Shown here in pieces: positions 7,500-15,489 of a stretch of DNA of 64,000 bases (positions are counted from its first letter, which is position 1; the number at the start of each line of letters is the position of its first letter). This stretch comes from Hymenobacter sp. YC55 (lineage in GTDB: Bacteria > Bacteroidota > Bacteroidia > Cytophagales > Hymenobacteraceae): the NCBI RefSeq assembly GCF_029433095.1, contig NZ_JARNTX010000001.1, positions 1,488,001-1,552,000 of the forward strand, in the 5' to 3' direction. The notes beneath the pieces are model-generated. The model did not search any database and had not been told where the DNA came from. It worked only from the letters and a program-made list of their open reading frames with translations. The position numbers and the translations under genes were made by a program.

Positions 7500-9983
7500 C
7501 TAGCCGGCCCGACGTTTCTCGTCTTCGGCACCACCTTGGCGGCGACGGGTGGGGGCTACTTTCTCGTTGCCGAAGCGGTAAGAGAAAGAAAAAGTGGCCA
7601 CGCGGGAGTCGCCGCGCTGGTAGAATCGCTCGACGTAGTTGTTATAGGTAGAAGTGGCCCGTGTGACACCAGTGTAGAAGATGTCGGTGACGTTGAGCTT
7701 GAGGGTGCCTTTCCGCTCCCAAACCGACTTCTGAACGCCTGCGGTTACTTGTCCTTGCGGCCGCAGCCGGAAGAACCCATACACCTCCGGCGACTGGTAG
7801 CTACCGGTTAGGTCTATCGTCCAGCCTTTGCCTAGCGGAAACGTGCTGGTCGAGTTGACGTTGTAGGCCGCCTTGCCCGCGTTTAGGTTGGTACCTGCCA
7901 AGGAGCCAGTGAAGTGGTTGTAGTAAACTACCACGTTGTTGTTCATGGTCCACCACTTAGCTATTTCCAGCGGCGCGTTCAGCGTAAGGGCCACGTATTG
8001 CTGCTGACCTAGGTTCTGGCTGGTGGATACCACGGCGCGGGTGCTGTCGTCGGCGGGCTGCACTGTGCCGATAATGGGGTCGGAGGTGACGCTGTAGCTT
8101 AGGCCAATACTATATTTCTGGCGGAACGTGTGCGTCAGCTCGAAGTTGTAGCTGGTTTGTGGGCGTAGATTCGGATTGCCGGCTCCGAAGGTGGTAGCGT
8201 CGATGTACGTCCTGAATGGATTCAACTGCCCATATGAAGGCCGGTCGATGCGGCGGCTCAGCGACAAGGACGTTTCGTGTTTGTCGGAGAACGTGCGCTT
8301 AACGGCGGCGCTTGGAAACAGCTGAAAGTAGTTGCGGTCGAAATTGTCTTTGGGGTCTTCTGGCCGACCGGTTACGTCGGTATGTTCGCCGCGCAAACCA
8401 CCTTGCAGCGTCCAGCCGGTGAGGGTATAGTTCACGTTTACGTAGCCTGCGTTGATATTCTCATCATAGATGAAGTGGTTGGAGCGAAATGGGTCGCGCA
8501 CCAGCCCAATACCATCAGGCCCCGGAACCCGAAACAGTACGTCATTATCGGCGTGTACCCAACTTACCTTGCCACCCGCCTCCAGACGTAGTTGCTTGCT
8601 GATGGGGTGCGTGTAGTCAGCCTTCACCGACTTGATAGTCAGCTCGCCTTTTTGGTTGCCATCTAATAAATCGGTTGAGTCTTTGGGAAGGGTGAACAGC
8701 GTATTGAGCTGTTGCAGGCGGCGGCTGTCGTAGTAGGCATAATCGGCGTCGGCGGTCAACTCACGGGCGCCTGCCGAGTCGGTAGAGAAAGTGTGGCGGA
8801 AATTCAGGTTGGCCGCTACGTTGGATGTGACGTAACTCCGGTCGTTAGTAGAGCGGTAGAGGCTCTGCGGCCCGCCAAAGGCATTTAGTTGCTCGGAGTT
8901 GTTGGTGCCATCCTGTACGGTGTTGTACTGTTGGCCGTTGACGGTGCCGCCTATTACTGTATTCTCGCCGAAGTTGTAGTCGAGGCCGGCTTTCCAGGTG
9001 TGCGAGCGACCGAGGCTGTGGCTGAAGTTCTCCTGTAAGGTGCTGCCTTCAAACTGCTTCTGCTGGTTGGGGTAGCTGAAAAAGTCGCGGTTGATGGTTA
9101 ACGCCCCAAAGTTTTCGCGGTCGGCGTAGGAGTAGCTGCCAAACAGGTTCAGCTTCTTCTGCCGGTGATTTGCCGATATACCCGCAATGTACTTGCCATT
9201 GCCATAGCGGCCGAGGCCGTAGCTGGCATTGACGGTACCATTGCTGCCCTGGCGCTGGTCTTTCTTGAGGTTGATGGCAATGATGCCGGCACTGCCTTGA
9301 GCCTCATACTTAGCCGGCGGATTGGTAATTAGTTCGATACTTTTCACCTGGTCGGCGGGTAAGGCGCGCAGATAGTCCGCCAATTCCGAGCCCGTCATGG
9401 GCTGGCGCTTGCCATCAATGAGCACCATGACGCCCTGGCGGCCTTTCAAAGCCAAATTATCGTTGCCATCCACCGTAACGCCCGGCGAGCGGCCAAGTAC
9501 TTCCAGTGAACTAGCTCCCGCGGCCAGTGTACTGCCCTCTACGTTGACAATAGTCCTGTCGGCAAGGCGTTCAAACAGAGGTTTTTGCCCCACTACCGTC
9601 ACTTCTTTCAGGTTGGTAGCGCCGCTGGCTTGCAGCGTTATGGTAGGTAGCTTCACTTCCGCCCCGGCCACTTCAAACGGCGCGCTCCAGCGGCGCACAA
9701 ATCCCACCTGTGAAGCCAGCACCAGATAGCGCCCTGGCGCTACAGCTACCAGCCGGAATCCGCCTTTGTCGTCGCTGAATTCAGATTTTACAACCACTGA
9801 ATCAGCGGCGCGGTGCAAGGTAAGCGTGGCAAAAGTTACCGCTTGGCCCGACGCCTCCTGCACTGTACCACTTACTGCACCGGTGTTCTGTGCACTAGCA
9901 GCAGAAGCAGTAAGTAATCCAACCGAGAAGAGAATACTGAAAGGCAAGTGCAGCCATAGCCGCAGAAACGCAGGTGCTTCCAT
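7500..9983 (-). CDS. Outer membrane beta-barrel family protein (TonB-dependent receptor type)
   Basis: The 827-residue protein begins with a signal peptide ending SAASAQ. An N-terminal carboxypeptidase-regulatory-like beta domain follows (about 32-115, GAVSGTVQEASGQAV). A plug domain (about 120-240) contains VTVDGNDNLALKGRQGVMVLIDG and the segment PPAKYEAQGSAGIIAINLKK. The C-terminal part is a large outer-membrane beta-barrel with many aromatic-ended strands, finishing FSFSYRFGNEK before a basic tail. This matches the Bacteroidota outer-membrane-beta-barrel family related to TonB receptors but lacking a SusD partner. The ligand is unknown. Two tandem operator-like palindromes lie about 190-230 bases upstream, and a MarR gene lies upstream on the same strand, suggesting local control. 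Confidence 0.88.
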   Translation of the reverse strand: MEAPAFLRLWLHLPFSILFSVGLLTASAASAQNTGAVSGTVQEASGQAVTFATLTLHRAADSVVVKSEFSDDKGGFRLVAVAPGRYLVLASQVGFVRRWSAPFEVAGAEVKLPTITLQASGATNLKEVTVVGQKPLFERLADRTIVNVEGSTLAAGASSLEVLGRSPGVTVDGNDNLALKGRQGVMVLIDGKRQPMTGSELADYLRALPADQVKSIELITNPPAKYEAQGSAGIIAINLKKDQRQGSNGTVNASYGLGRYGNGKYIAGISANHRQKKLNLFGSYSYADRENFGALTINRDFFSYPNQQKQFEGSTLQENFSHSLGRSHTWKAGLDYNFGENTVIGGTVNGQQYNTVQDGTNNSEQLNAFGGPQSLYRSTNDRSYVTSNVAANLNFRHTFSTDSAGARELTADADYAYYDSRRLQQLNTLFTLPKDSTDLLDGNQKGELTIKSVKADYTHPISKQLRLEAGGKVSWVHADNDVLFRVPGPDGIGLVRDPFRSNHFIYDENINAGYVNVNYTLTGWTLQGGLRGEHTDVTGRPEDPKDNFDRNYFQLFPSAAVKRTFSDKHETSLSLSRRIDRPSYGQLNPFRTYIDATTFGAGNPNLRPQTSYNFELTHTFRQKYSIGLSYSVTSDPIIGTVQPADDSTRAVVSTSQNLGQQQYVALTLNAPLEIAKWWTMNNNVVVYYNHFTGSLAGTNLNAGKAAYNVNSTSTFPLGKGWTIDLTGSYQSPEVYGFFRLRPQGQVTAGVQKSVWERKGTLKLNVTDIFYTGVTRATSTYNNYVERFYQRGDSRVATFSFSYRFGNEKVAPTRRRQGGAEDEKRRAG

Positions 9984-10169
9984 GGATAAAGAGTGTAAAG
10001 GTTTGAAATGCAGTTAGATATGCGTGTGCCGTAGCCTAAAGCAAGGCATGCAGAGTCCCTGCTGAGCACATTCGTGGCAGTGGGCTAAAATCCTAAGGCA
10101 GAGGTAGCGAGGCCGGGAGTTACCGCTCAGGGCATCGGCAGAGAGGCAAAGCGAGTGCTAAAGCTGTTC

Positions 10170-10210
10170 TACGAAACTGTTCGTACAAATGAATACGAAA
10201 TAATTCGTAT
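10170..10210. promoter_or_regulatory. Tandem operator: two TACGAA-N4-TTCGTA palindromes
   Basis: TACGAA-ACTG-TTCGTA (10170-10185) and ATACGAA-ATAA-TTCGTAT (10193-10210) share arms and spacer length. Their centres are 24 bp apart. They lie between the MarR gene and the beta-barrel gene, in the upstream region of the latter. Confidence 0.7.
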
Positions 10211-10263
10211 ATGCAAGATGTACTATGTTTTTTTGTTGAAAAAAGGTTGATCGGTAGCGCAGG

Positions 10264-10743
10264 TTACTCTGCCGATTCGGTTGTAGGTACCTGGTGTGAG
10301 CCAACAACAGGCTGACCTGCTGCCACGCAGTTGCTATAAATCCTTTCCAGCATTGGCCGCATTACCGCCAAATCTTCTTCCGTAAGTCCCTCCAATGCAA
10401 TGCCGCGGTTGCTGAGCACTACTGGCTGCACCGCGTCCAGGGTACGTAGCCCTTCTTCCGATACCCGCAAGCGGCTGCGGCGGCCATCGTGGGGGAGGGG
10501 CACGGCTACCAACAAACCGGCTTTCAGGAGCAGGCTAATCATGCGGGCAACCGAGGCTTGGTCTTTAAAAACGCGTTCGGCAATTTCGGTCTGCGTGAGG
10601 TCGTCGTGTTCCTGAATCACGCGCAGAACCAGCCATTGGTCGATAGTAATAGCAATACCTGCCCGGTCAATGTTAGCCTGCGCCATCTTACGATATTGGC
10701 GAATGGCTTTGTCGAGCGAATAGAAGATGATGTTAGAAAGCAT
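10264..10743 (-). CDS. MarR family transcriptional regulator
   Basis: A 159-residue winged-helix regulator. The order of elements is typical: an N-terminal dimerisation helix (AIRQYRKMAQANIDRAG), LTQTEIAERVFKDQASVARMISLLLKAGLL as helix-turn-helix, and the wing VPLPHDGRRSRLRVSEEG, whose Asp-Gly-Arg is the MarR signature. The start ATG is at 10741-10743. An 18-bp perfect palindrome 28 bases upstream is a candidate autoregulatory operator. The neighbouring beta-barrel gene is downstream on the same strand and may be a target. The effector is unknown. Confidence 0.9.
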   Translation of the reverse strand: MLSNIIFYSLDKAIRQYRKMAQANIDRAGIAITIDQWLVLRVIQEHDDLTQTEIAERVFKDQASVARMISLLLKAGLLVAVPLPHDGRRSRLRVSEEGLRTLDAVQPVVLSNRGIALEGLTEEDLAVMRPMLERIYSNCVAAGQPVVGSHQVPTTESAE

Positions 10744-10770
10744 ACCTAAAGTGAATTGCTAATCGATAGA

Positions 10771-10788
10771 TGTATGATATATCATACA
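10771..10788. promoter_or_regulatory. Perfect 18-bp palindrome upstream of marR
   Basis: TGTATGATATATCATACA is fully self-complementary and lies 28-45 bases upstream of the MarR start codon, the usual place and size for a MarR-family autoregulatory site. It differs from the TACGAA palindromes on the other side of the gene. Confidence 0.75.
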
Positions 10789-10870
10789 AGTTGCTCGGCA
10801 ACGAAAATATTTTTTGAGAAAGGGCCTACTAATGTACTGGATGATGAGTAGCACAATCATGCTTGTTTAA

Positions 10871-11030
10871 CCAGACCGTCATGCTGAGCGGAGCCGAAGT
10901 ATCTCGCGTGCTGCCGTTGCCAAACTATATCAGTCATGCTGAGCGGAGCCGAAGCATCTCGCTAGTGTAGTAAACCCTACCTATGCAACGATTCGAGCGA
11001 GATGCTTCGGCAAGCTCAGCATGACGGTCT
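10871..11030. repeat. Paired-hairpin intergenic repeat, locus B
   Basis: The outer arms CCAGACCGTCATGCTGAGC (10871-10889) and GCTCAGCATGACGGTCTGG (11012-11030) are exactly complementary. A second forward copy starts at 10933, preceded by GCCAAACTATATCA, which also precedes the unit at locus D. The inner motifs CTAGTGTAGTAAA and CAACGATTCGAG are the same as at locus A. The rest of the gap 10789-11139 shows nothing else. Confidence 0.9.
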
Positions 11031-11139
11031 GGGTATAAATGCTCTGGTGTAATAGCAATGTCAGCATGCTAGTGCTGAGACTGTGCCAGAGGCTACACTC
11101 TCAGCGTGACTAGCCTTTACGAGTTGTTATAGGTAAGCT

Positions 11140-13005
11140 TCACTTGCCTTCCCACACGTTGTCGGTTTTATGCTTATCGGGCACGTAGGTGCTGCCTAAA
11201 GTCACTTTCGTAACAAGCTGTTTGGTGGCAACTGGCACCGTTATGGTGTTGCTGGCTTGCCACACGGCAACAGTGCGGTGAAGTTTCTCAGTTTTTCCAT
11301 CGGCAAAAGTCACCATTAAATCGACGGGCACGGGCTTGGTGCCTTTGGCAGTAACTACCACGTTGTAGCCAGCTTCGGTCTTGTTGACGCCGGTTATGGC
11401 AAGGTCGGGGTAGCCGTCGTCGAAAAACCAGCGCTGCCAGAACCAGTTCAGATTTTGACCCGCGCCAGCATTCATTGAGTTGAAGAAGTCATAGGGCATG
11501 GGGTGTTTGCCACGCCAGTTCTGGATGTAGGTGTGCAATGCTTTCGTGAACAGCTCGTCGCCAAGCAAGTCCTTGACATAGAGATAGCCGAGTGCAGGTT
11601 TGGGATAGGAGTTCAAGAAAAAAGCGGAGCCATTCTGCAGGGTGCTGAGCGTGGTGATGGGCACGTCGAACTCCTGAGCCGAGCCGCGGGCATAAGGCTC
11701 CACTCCATACTCGTCTTGAAAGCCCGGTTTGATGATGCCGGAGATAATCCATTCGCCGATGGTGGCCCAGCCTTCATCCATCCAGCCATACTTGGTTTCG
11801 TTGGTGCCCATATAGAACGGAAACATGGTATGGAACACCTCGTGGTCGGTAAGCGTAATGGCGTCGTCGCGGGTGGACACGGGGTTGTCGTTGACCATCA
11901 TGGGGTATTCCATTTGGTCGAGGCCATCAAAGACGGTTTCGTGAGAGTAGGGGAAGGGCCACTTCGGAAACGTGTAGCTCATGGCTTCCACCGTTTGACG
12001 GTTGAACTGCACCACTTCCTCGAAGTCTTTGTGCTTGGGATTGTAGGCGGCATCAACGCGCGTGCGGCGCTTAGTAGCAGGGTCCACCACGAGGCTGCTA
12101 GCCTCCCATACATAATGGTCGGCGGTGGCAAACACAAAGTCCGTAACGTCGTGGGCTTCGAAGCGCCAAGTGTTTAAAGGGTTGGGGGCCGTAATGTCTT
12201 GCCGTTTCAGGTCGTCGGGGCCGATGATGGAGGTGATGCCGTCTTGCTGTTCGGCGGTCTGAAGGCGCTGTACGTATTTGGAAGTGAGGACCTGGTTGGC
12301 GTTTTTCAGGTCGCCGGTGGCCCACACCACAAAGTTGCGCGGCACGGTAATGGCCGCCCGGAAGGTGCAGAAGTCGTTGTAGAACTCCTGCGAACCATTA
12401 TACTCAATCACATTCCACCCGTCAACATCGTCGTAGACAGCAATACGCGGGAAAAAGTAGGCTACGAAATCTGCTCCGGGTTCTACCTCACCAGTGCGGG
12501 TATGCGAGCCTTTGTTGAGGATGTACGAGTATGTGACCTGCACCTTGAGGCTGCTGCCAGGCGCCAATGCTTTGGGCAGCCGCACGGGCATATTGGTGGC
12601 TTGAATTCGAAGCTTGCTGACGTCCTGCGCTTGCCCGCCCAAACTCAGTGCCTCTATCTGTACGCCTTCGCCCACGTCTTTGGGACTGATACGGCTAGCC
12701 CGCGGGGCGCCTTTCTGATACAGATTAGGATACAGCTTAAACTGCAACTGCCTGAGCGAATCGGGGCTGGCATTTTGGTAGACAATGTCCACGGTACCCG
12801 CTACCTGGCGCGTGGTTGGGTTGAAACTTACCTTGATGTCGTACTCGGCGGTGTTCTGCCAGTAGGTAGGTCCCGGCTGGCCGGTAGCGGAGCGGGTGCC
12901 TTTGGCATAGGTGGCTTGAAGGTTGAGCGGAATAGGAAGCTGCTGGCTAAAGCTGCGAGTAATAGCTAAAGTCAGCAAGGCCACGAGAGTAGCGCGTAAG
13001 TTCAT
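11140..13005 (-). CDS. M1 family zinc metallopeptidase (secreted)
   Basis: A 621-residue aminopeptidase-type protein with a signal peptide (MNLRATLVALLTLAITRSFSQ). The zinc site is intact: HEVFH at 388-392 and the third ligand Glu411 in WMDEGWATIGEW, the HExxH-18-E spacing of M1 peptidases. The N-terminal beta domain (about 50-240) matches the M1 saddle. The substrate-recognition loop usually written GAMEN reads DQMEYP around 363-368, as in divergent M1 members that lack strict aminopeptidase specificity. It probably acts in the periplasm or outside the cell. The metallophosphoesterase gene lies 93 bases upstream on the same strand. Confidence 0.88.
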   Translation of the reverse strand: MNLRATLVALLTLAITRSFSQQLPIPLNLQATYAKGTRSATGQPGPTYWQNTAEYDIKVSFNPTTRQVAGTVDIVYQNASPDSLRQLQFKLYPNLYQKGAPRASRISPKDVGEGVQIEALSLGGQAQDVSKLRIQATNMPVRLPKALAPGSSLKVQVTYSYILNKGSHTRTGEVEPGADFVAYFFPRIAVYDDVDGWNVIEYNGSQEFYNDFCTFRAAITVPRNFVVWATGDLKNANQVLTSKYVQRLQTAEQQDGITSIIGPDDLKRQDITAPNPLNTWRFEAHDVTDFVFATADHYVWEASSLVVDPATKRRTRVDAAYNPKHKDFEEVVQFNRQTVEAMSYTFPKWPFPYSHETVFDGLDQMEYPMMVNDNPVSTRDDAITLTDHEVFHTMFPFYMGTNETKYGWMDEGWATIGEWIISGIIKPGFQDEYGVEPYARGSAQEFDVPITTLSTLQNGSAFFLNSYPKPALGYLYVKDLLGDELFTKALHTYIQNWRGKHPMPYDFFNSMNAGAGQNLNWFWQRWFFDDGYPDLAITGVNKTEAGYNVVVTAKGTKPVPVDLMVTFADGKTEKLHRTVAVWQASNTITVPVATKQLVTKVTLGSTYVPDKHKTDNVWEGK

Positions 13006-13098
13006 AGAAGCGAAATTTTTGCAAAGTAACCAGACTCCGCGCCGGGCTGCATAGTCAGCATTATCATTCCGACCGGAGCAAGGAATAACAGCTTGCCT

Positions 13099-14013
13099 TT
13101 ATACGCTTACCAATCCTGCTGCTGTCAACTCCTGCTCACCGTTCCAGCGGTAGGCAACCAGTTCGCCGCCTTTCGCCACACTGTAATCGAGGCAGACGGC
13201 GTGCGTACCGAGAAGCTGCGGTGTGCCGCGCAGCCAGTAGTGGCCGAAGAAGACGGGCGTAGTATCCTCGTAATGCCAAGCATCCGTAAGTGCTGCATAA
13301 TCTACGGGCAATGCATTGAGAGCTTCAATTGGCTCCAGGTAATACTCCTGGTACGTGCGGCCCTGCGGATTATACCACCACCGGGTACGCATTTTGGTGC
13401 GGACATTGCCGTCTTTGTCGTAGAAGAAATTGCCTGCTGGTAGGTCGACTTCTTTTCCTTTGAGTGTTTCTTCAACAGCCTTGTACTCGGGGGTGCCGCG
13501 TTGCGTGCTACGTAGCAAAAAGTCATCGGTGAGGCGAGCTTCGGGAAGTTGCGTGCGTAAGTACTCGATGTGGCGTGGGTCCCAACAGGCATGCACTACG
13601 CGCAGACCCGGCAATTCCATAAACAAGGGCAGCGTCTTAAACCACTGGATGTAGTCTTGCCATTGCTCCCAACCCTCTCGGCTGTTAAATTCCTCCAGGG
13701 TGCGTGTATGCTGGAAGATGTTGCGCGGAATATGGGGCCGCAAGTGGCCGCCCTGTGGGTGCTTTTCGTGAAAGCAAATGGCGTTGTATTCGTGGTTGCC
13801 CATCACGGCTAGAGCCGCGCCTCCATCTACCATACTACGCACTACCTCCAGTGTCTCCCGGATATGTGGCCCACGGTCCACAAAGTCTCCTAGAAAAATC
13901 ACCTGCCGGGTAGGGTGACGGTATATGCCTTGGTCTTTAACATAGCCGAGCTTGGTAAGCATATTGCGTAGCTCTATTGCATGGCCATGAATGTCGCCGA
14001 TTATATCGTACAT
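13099..14013 (-). CDS. Calcineurin-like metallophosphoesterase
   Basis: A 304-residue phosphoesterase of the PrpE/ApaH-like group. All metal-binding motifs are visible: GDIHGH (6-11), GDFVDRGP (42-49), GNHE (72-75) and a later GHYWLRGTPQ. It could hydrolyse phosphoproteins or dinucleoside polyphosphates; sequence alone does not decide. The start MYDIIGDIHG is tight against the first motif, so no earlier start is likely. The gap 14014-14376 upstream holds a terminator for the next gene and otherwise only an imperfect palindrome near 14211-14228. Confidence 0.85.
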   Translation of the reverse strand: MYDIIGDIHGHAIELRNMLTKLGYVKDQGIYRHPTRQVIFLGDFVDRGPHIRETLEVVRSMVDGGAALAVMGNHEYNAICFHEKHPQGGHLRPHIPRNIFQHTRTLEEFNSREGWEQWQDYIQWFKTLPLFMELPGLRVVHACWDPRHIEYLRTQLPEARLTDDFLLRSTQRGTPEYKAVEETLKGKEVDLPAGNFFYDKDGNVRTKMRTRWWYNPQGRTYQEYYLEPIEALNALPVDYAALTDAWHYEDTTPVFFGHYWLRGTPQLLGTHAVCLDYSVAKGGELVAYRWNGEQELTAAGLVSV

Positions 14014-14289
14014 ATAGGAGAAATAGCCAGTAAAGACATCAGCTTTTCGAAAACTGGTGTGAAGGTAGATGCATTGTCCGTTTACATGCGAGTTGCATAT
14101 CGGACAGACGCAATGTATCCTTCTGATGGCGCAACGTTAACATTACTTAGGTTCACGTAGGAAAGACACGGCCTTGGGCAAGCAGCAAAGCTTTGGCATG
14201 AATGGTAGCTATACCTATATAATAGGTGTTGAACAATTCTTTCGTCAGGCTAGCAGGAAGCTCAACCTTTTAATAAATACTGCATAAAA

Positions 14290-14329
14290 AAAGTCGCCAA
14301 GAAGACACAAGTTCTTCTTGGCGACTTTA
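14290..14329 (-). terminator. Terminator of the DUF2027/Smr gene
   Basis: AAGTCGCCAAGAAG pairs with CTTCTTGGCGACTT around a 9-base loop. Read on the minus strand it is followed by a run of T, just past the stop codon at 14377. Confidence 0.9.
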
Positions 14330-14376
14330 CTGCTAGTAAGCTTTGTCTGCTCTGTTAATAAGAACGGTTAAGAACT

Positions 14377-15489
14377 TTACTTCAGCCTAACCAGTGTAGC
14401 ACCGTAGCCGAATTTCTCTTTACGGGAGTCTTCGAAGAACTTGATGTCCTTGTTGCGGCTGAGCAGCTTGTGGAGCTCCTTGCGGAGGGTACCACTACCC
14501 GAGCCGTGAATAAATACGATTTCGTGCATGTTAGTGGCCAAAGCACGACTCAGCGCATCTTCGAAAGCCTCGATTTGCAACTTTAGAATAGCGGTGTTTG
14601 ATAAATCTGACGCGCCATCGGGCTGCAGGGCTTCTAGGTGCAAATCTACCTCGTGGGGTGGGGGAACAATAGCCTTGGCAGGTTCTGGAACAGGAGCTAC
14701 TGCGGCGGGTTTGGCGGGTGCATTGCCGCTGAGCTGGGCTTTCAGTGTTTCGGCTAGCTTCTCAGGCGCAATAGCAACCGGAGCGGCTGGCTTCTCATCC
14801 AGCTGGAACAGGTAAGCTTCTTGCTTGAGCACGGGCGCTTCGCGGCGGCTGGTGTAGAAGCTGCCCGCACGGAATTGTGTGCGTTTGGTAATTAGTTCGT
14901 AAGCGGTTGTGCCATTTACCTGGTGAGGAAGCAACTGCACTACCACCGCCGGCCACTGGTCGAAATCTTTGAGGTGAAAGTGACCTAAGGCAACACTTAC
15001 CGCTTTGGAGCCGATCTTGTCGGAGGTCAGGCCACGATACTGTTCGCGACGCTCTTCACCATACGTAAAGAGTACATCGGTATCTGTATTGTTGATGATA
15101 TGTACCGATAGTAGCTCCGGCGACTGATGACTCAAGGCCAGATATAACCCTTTGGGTGCCGGCTGTGGCACGGTTGCTTTTGGCGGAGCAGGCTGCACAG
15201 CTCCGCTGCCAACTGTAGGGGTTGGTGTCCGCGGCAAAGACGGTTGAGCTGCTTTCCCCGACTTAGCAGCTTTAGCAGCCTTGGCTACGTCGCGTGGAGC
15301 CACGGGCCCCTGTGAGAGAGTGCCAAACGCTTTCTGTTCATCTGCTGCTACAACTACCACCTCTCGGCGCAGAACCGGAATGGTGAAATCATTATCAATG
15401 GCTACTTCCACCAAATCGTCGCTGAGCAGGCGGGTAATAATGCCCTGCTCACGACCAGTTAATAAGCGTACTCTATCTCCTACATTCAT
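14377..15489 (-). CDS. DUF2027 domain protein with C-terminal Smr domain
   Basis: A 370-residue cytoplasmic protein. The N-terminus MNVGDRVRLLTGREQGIITRLL is a small beta-barrel (DUF2027 type), followed by a Pro/Ala/Lys-rich linker (about 60-110) and a beta-rich middle domain (about 110-230). The C-terminal Smr (MutS2-like) domain is clear: VDLHLEAL, EIVFIHGSGSGTLRKELHKLL and the Gly-rich end GYGATLVRLK. Smr domains bind or nick branched nucleic acids, or cleave mRNA in ribosome rescue; the HGxGxG motif is present. The DUF2027-Smr combination is common in Bacteroidota, but its role is not settled. It is a single gene with its own terminator. Confidence 0.88.
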   Translation of the reverse strand: MNVGDRVRLLTGREQGIITRLLSDDLVEVAIDNDFTIPVLRREVVVVAADEQKAFGTLSQGPVAPRDVAKAAKAAKSGKAAQPSLPRTPTPTVGSGAVQPAPPKATVPQPAPKGLYLALSHQSPELLSVHIINNTDTDVLFTYGEERREQYRGLTSDKIGSKAVSVALGHFHLKDFDQWPAVVVQLLPHQVNGTTAYELITKRTQFRAGSFYTSRREAPVLKQEAYLFQLDEKPAAPVAIAPEKLAETLKAQLSGNAPAKPAAVAPVPEPAKAIVPPPHEVDLHLEALQPDGASDLSNTAILKLQIEAFEDALSRALATNMHEIVFIHGSGSGTLRKELHKLLSRNKDIKFFEDSRKEKFGYGATLVRLK

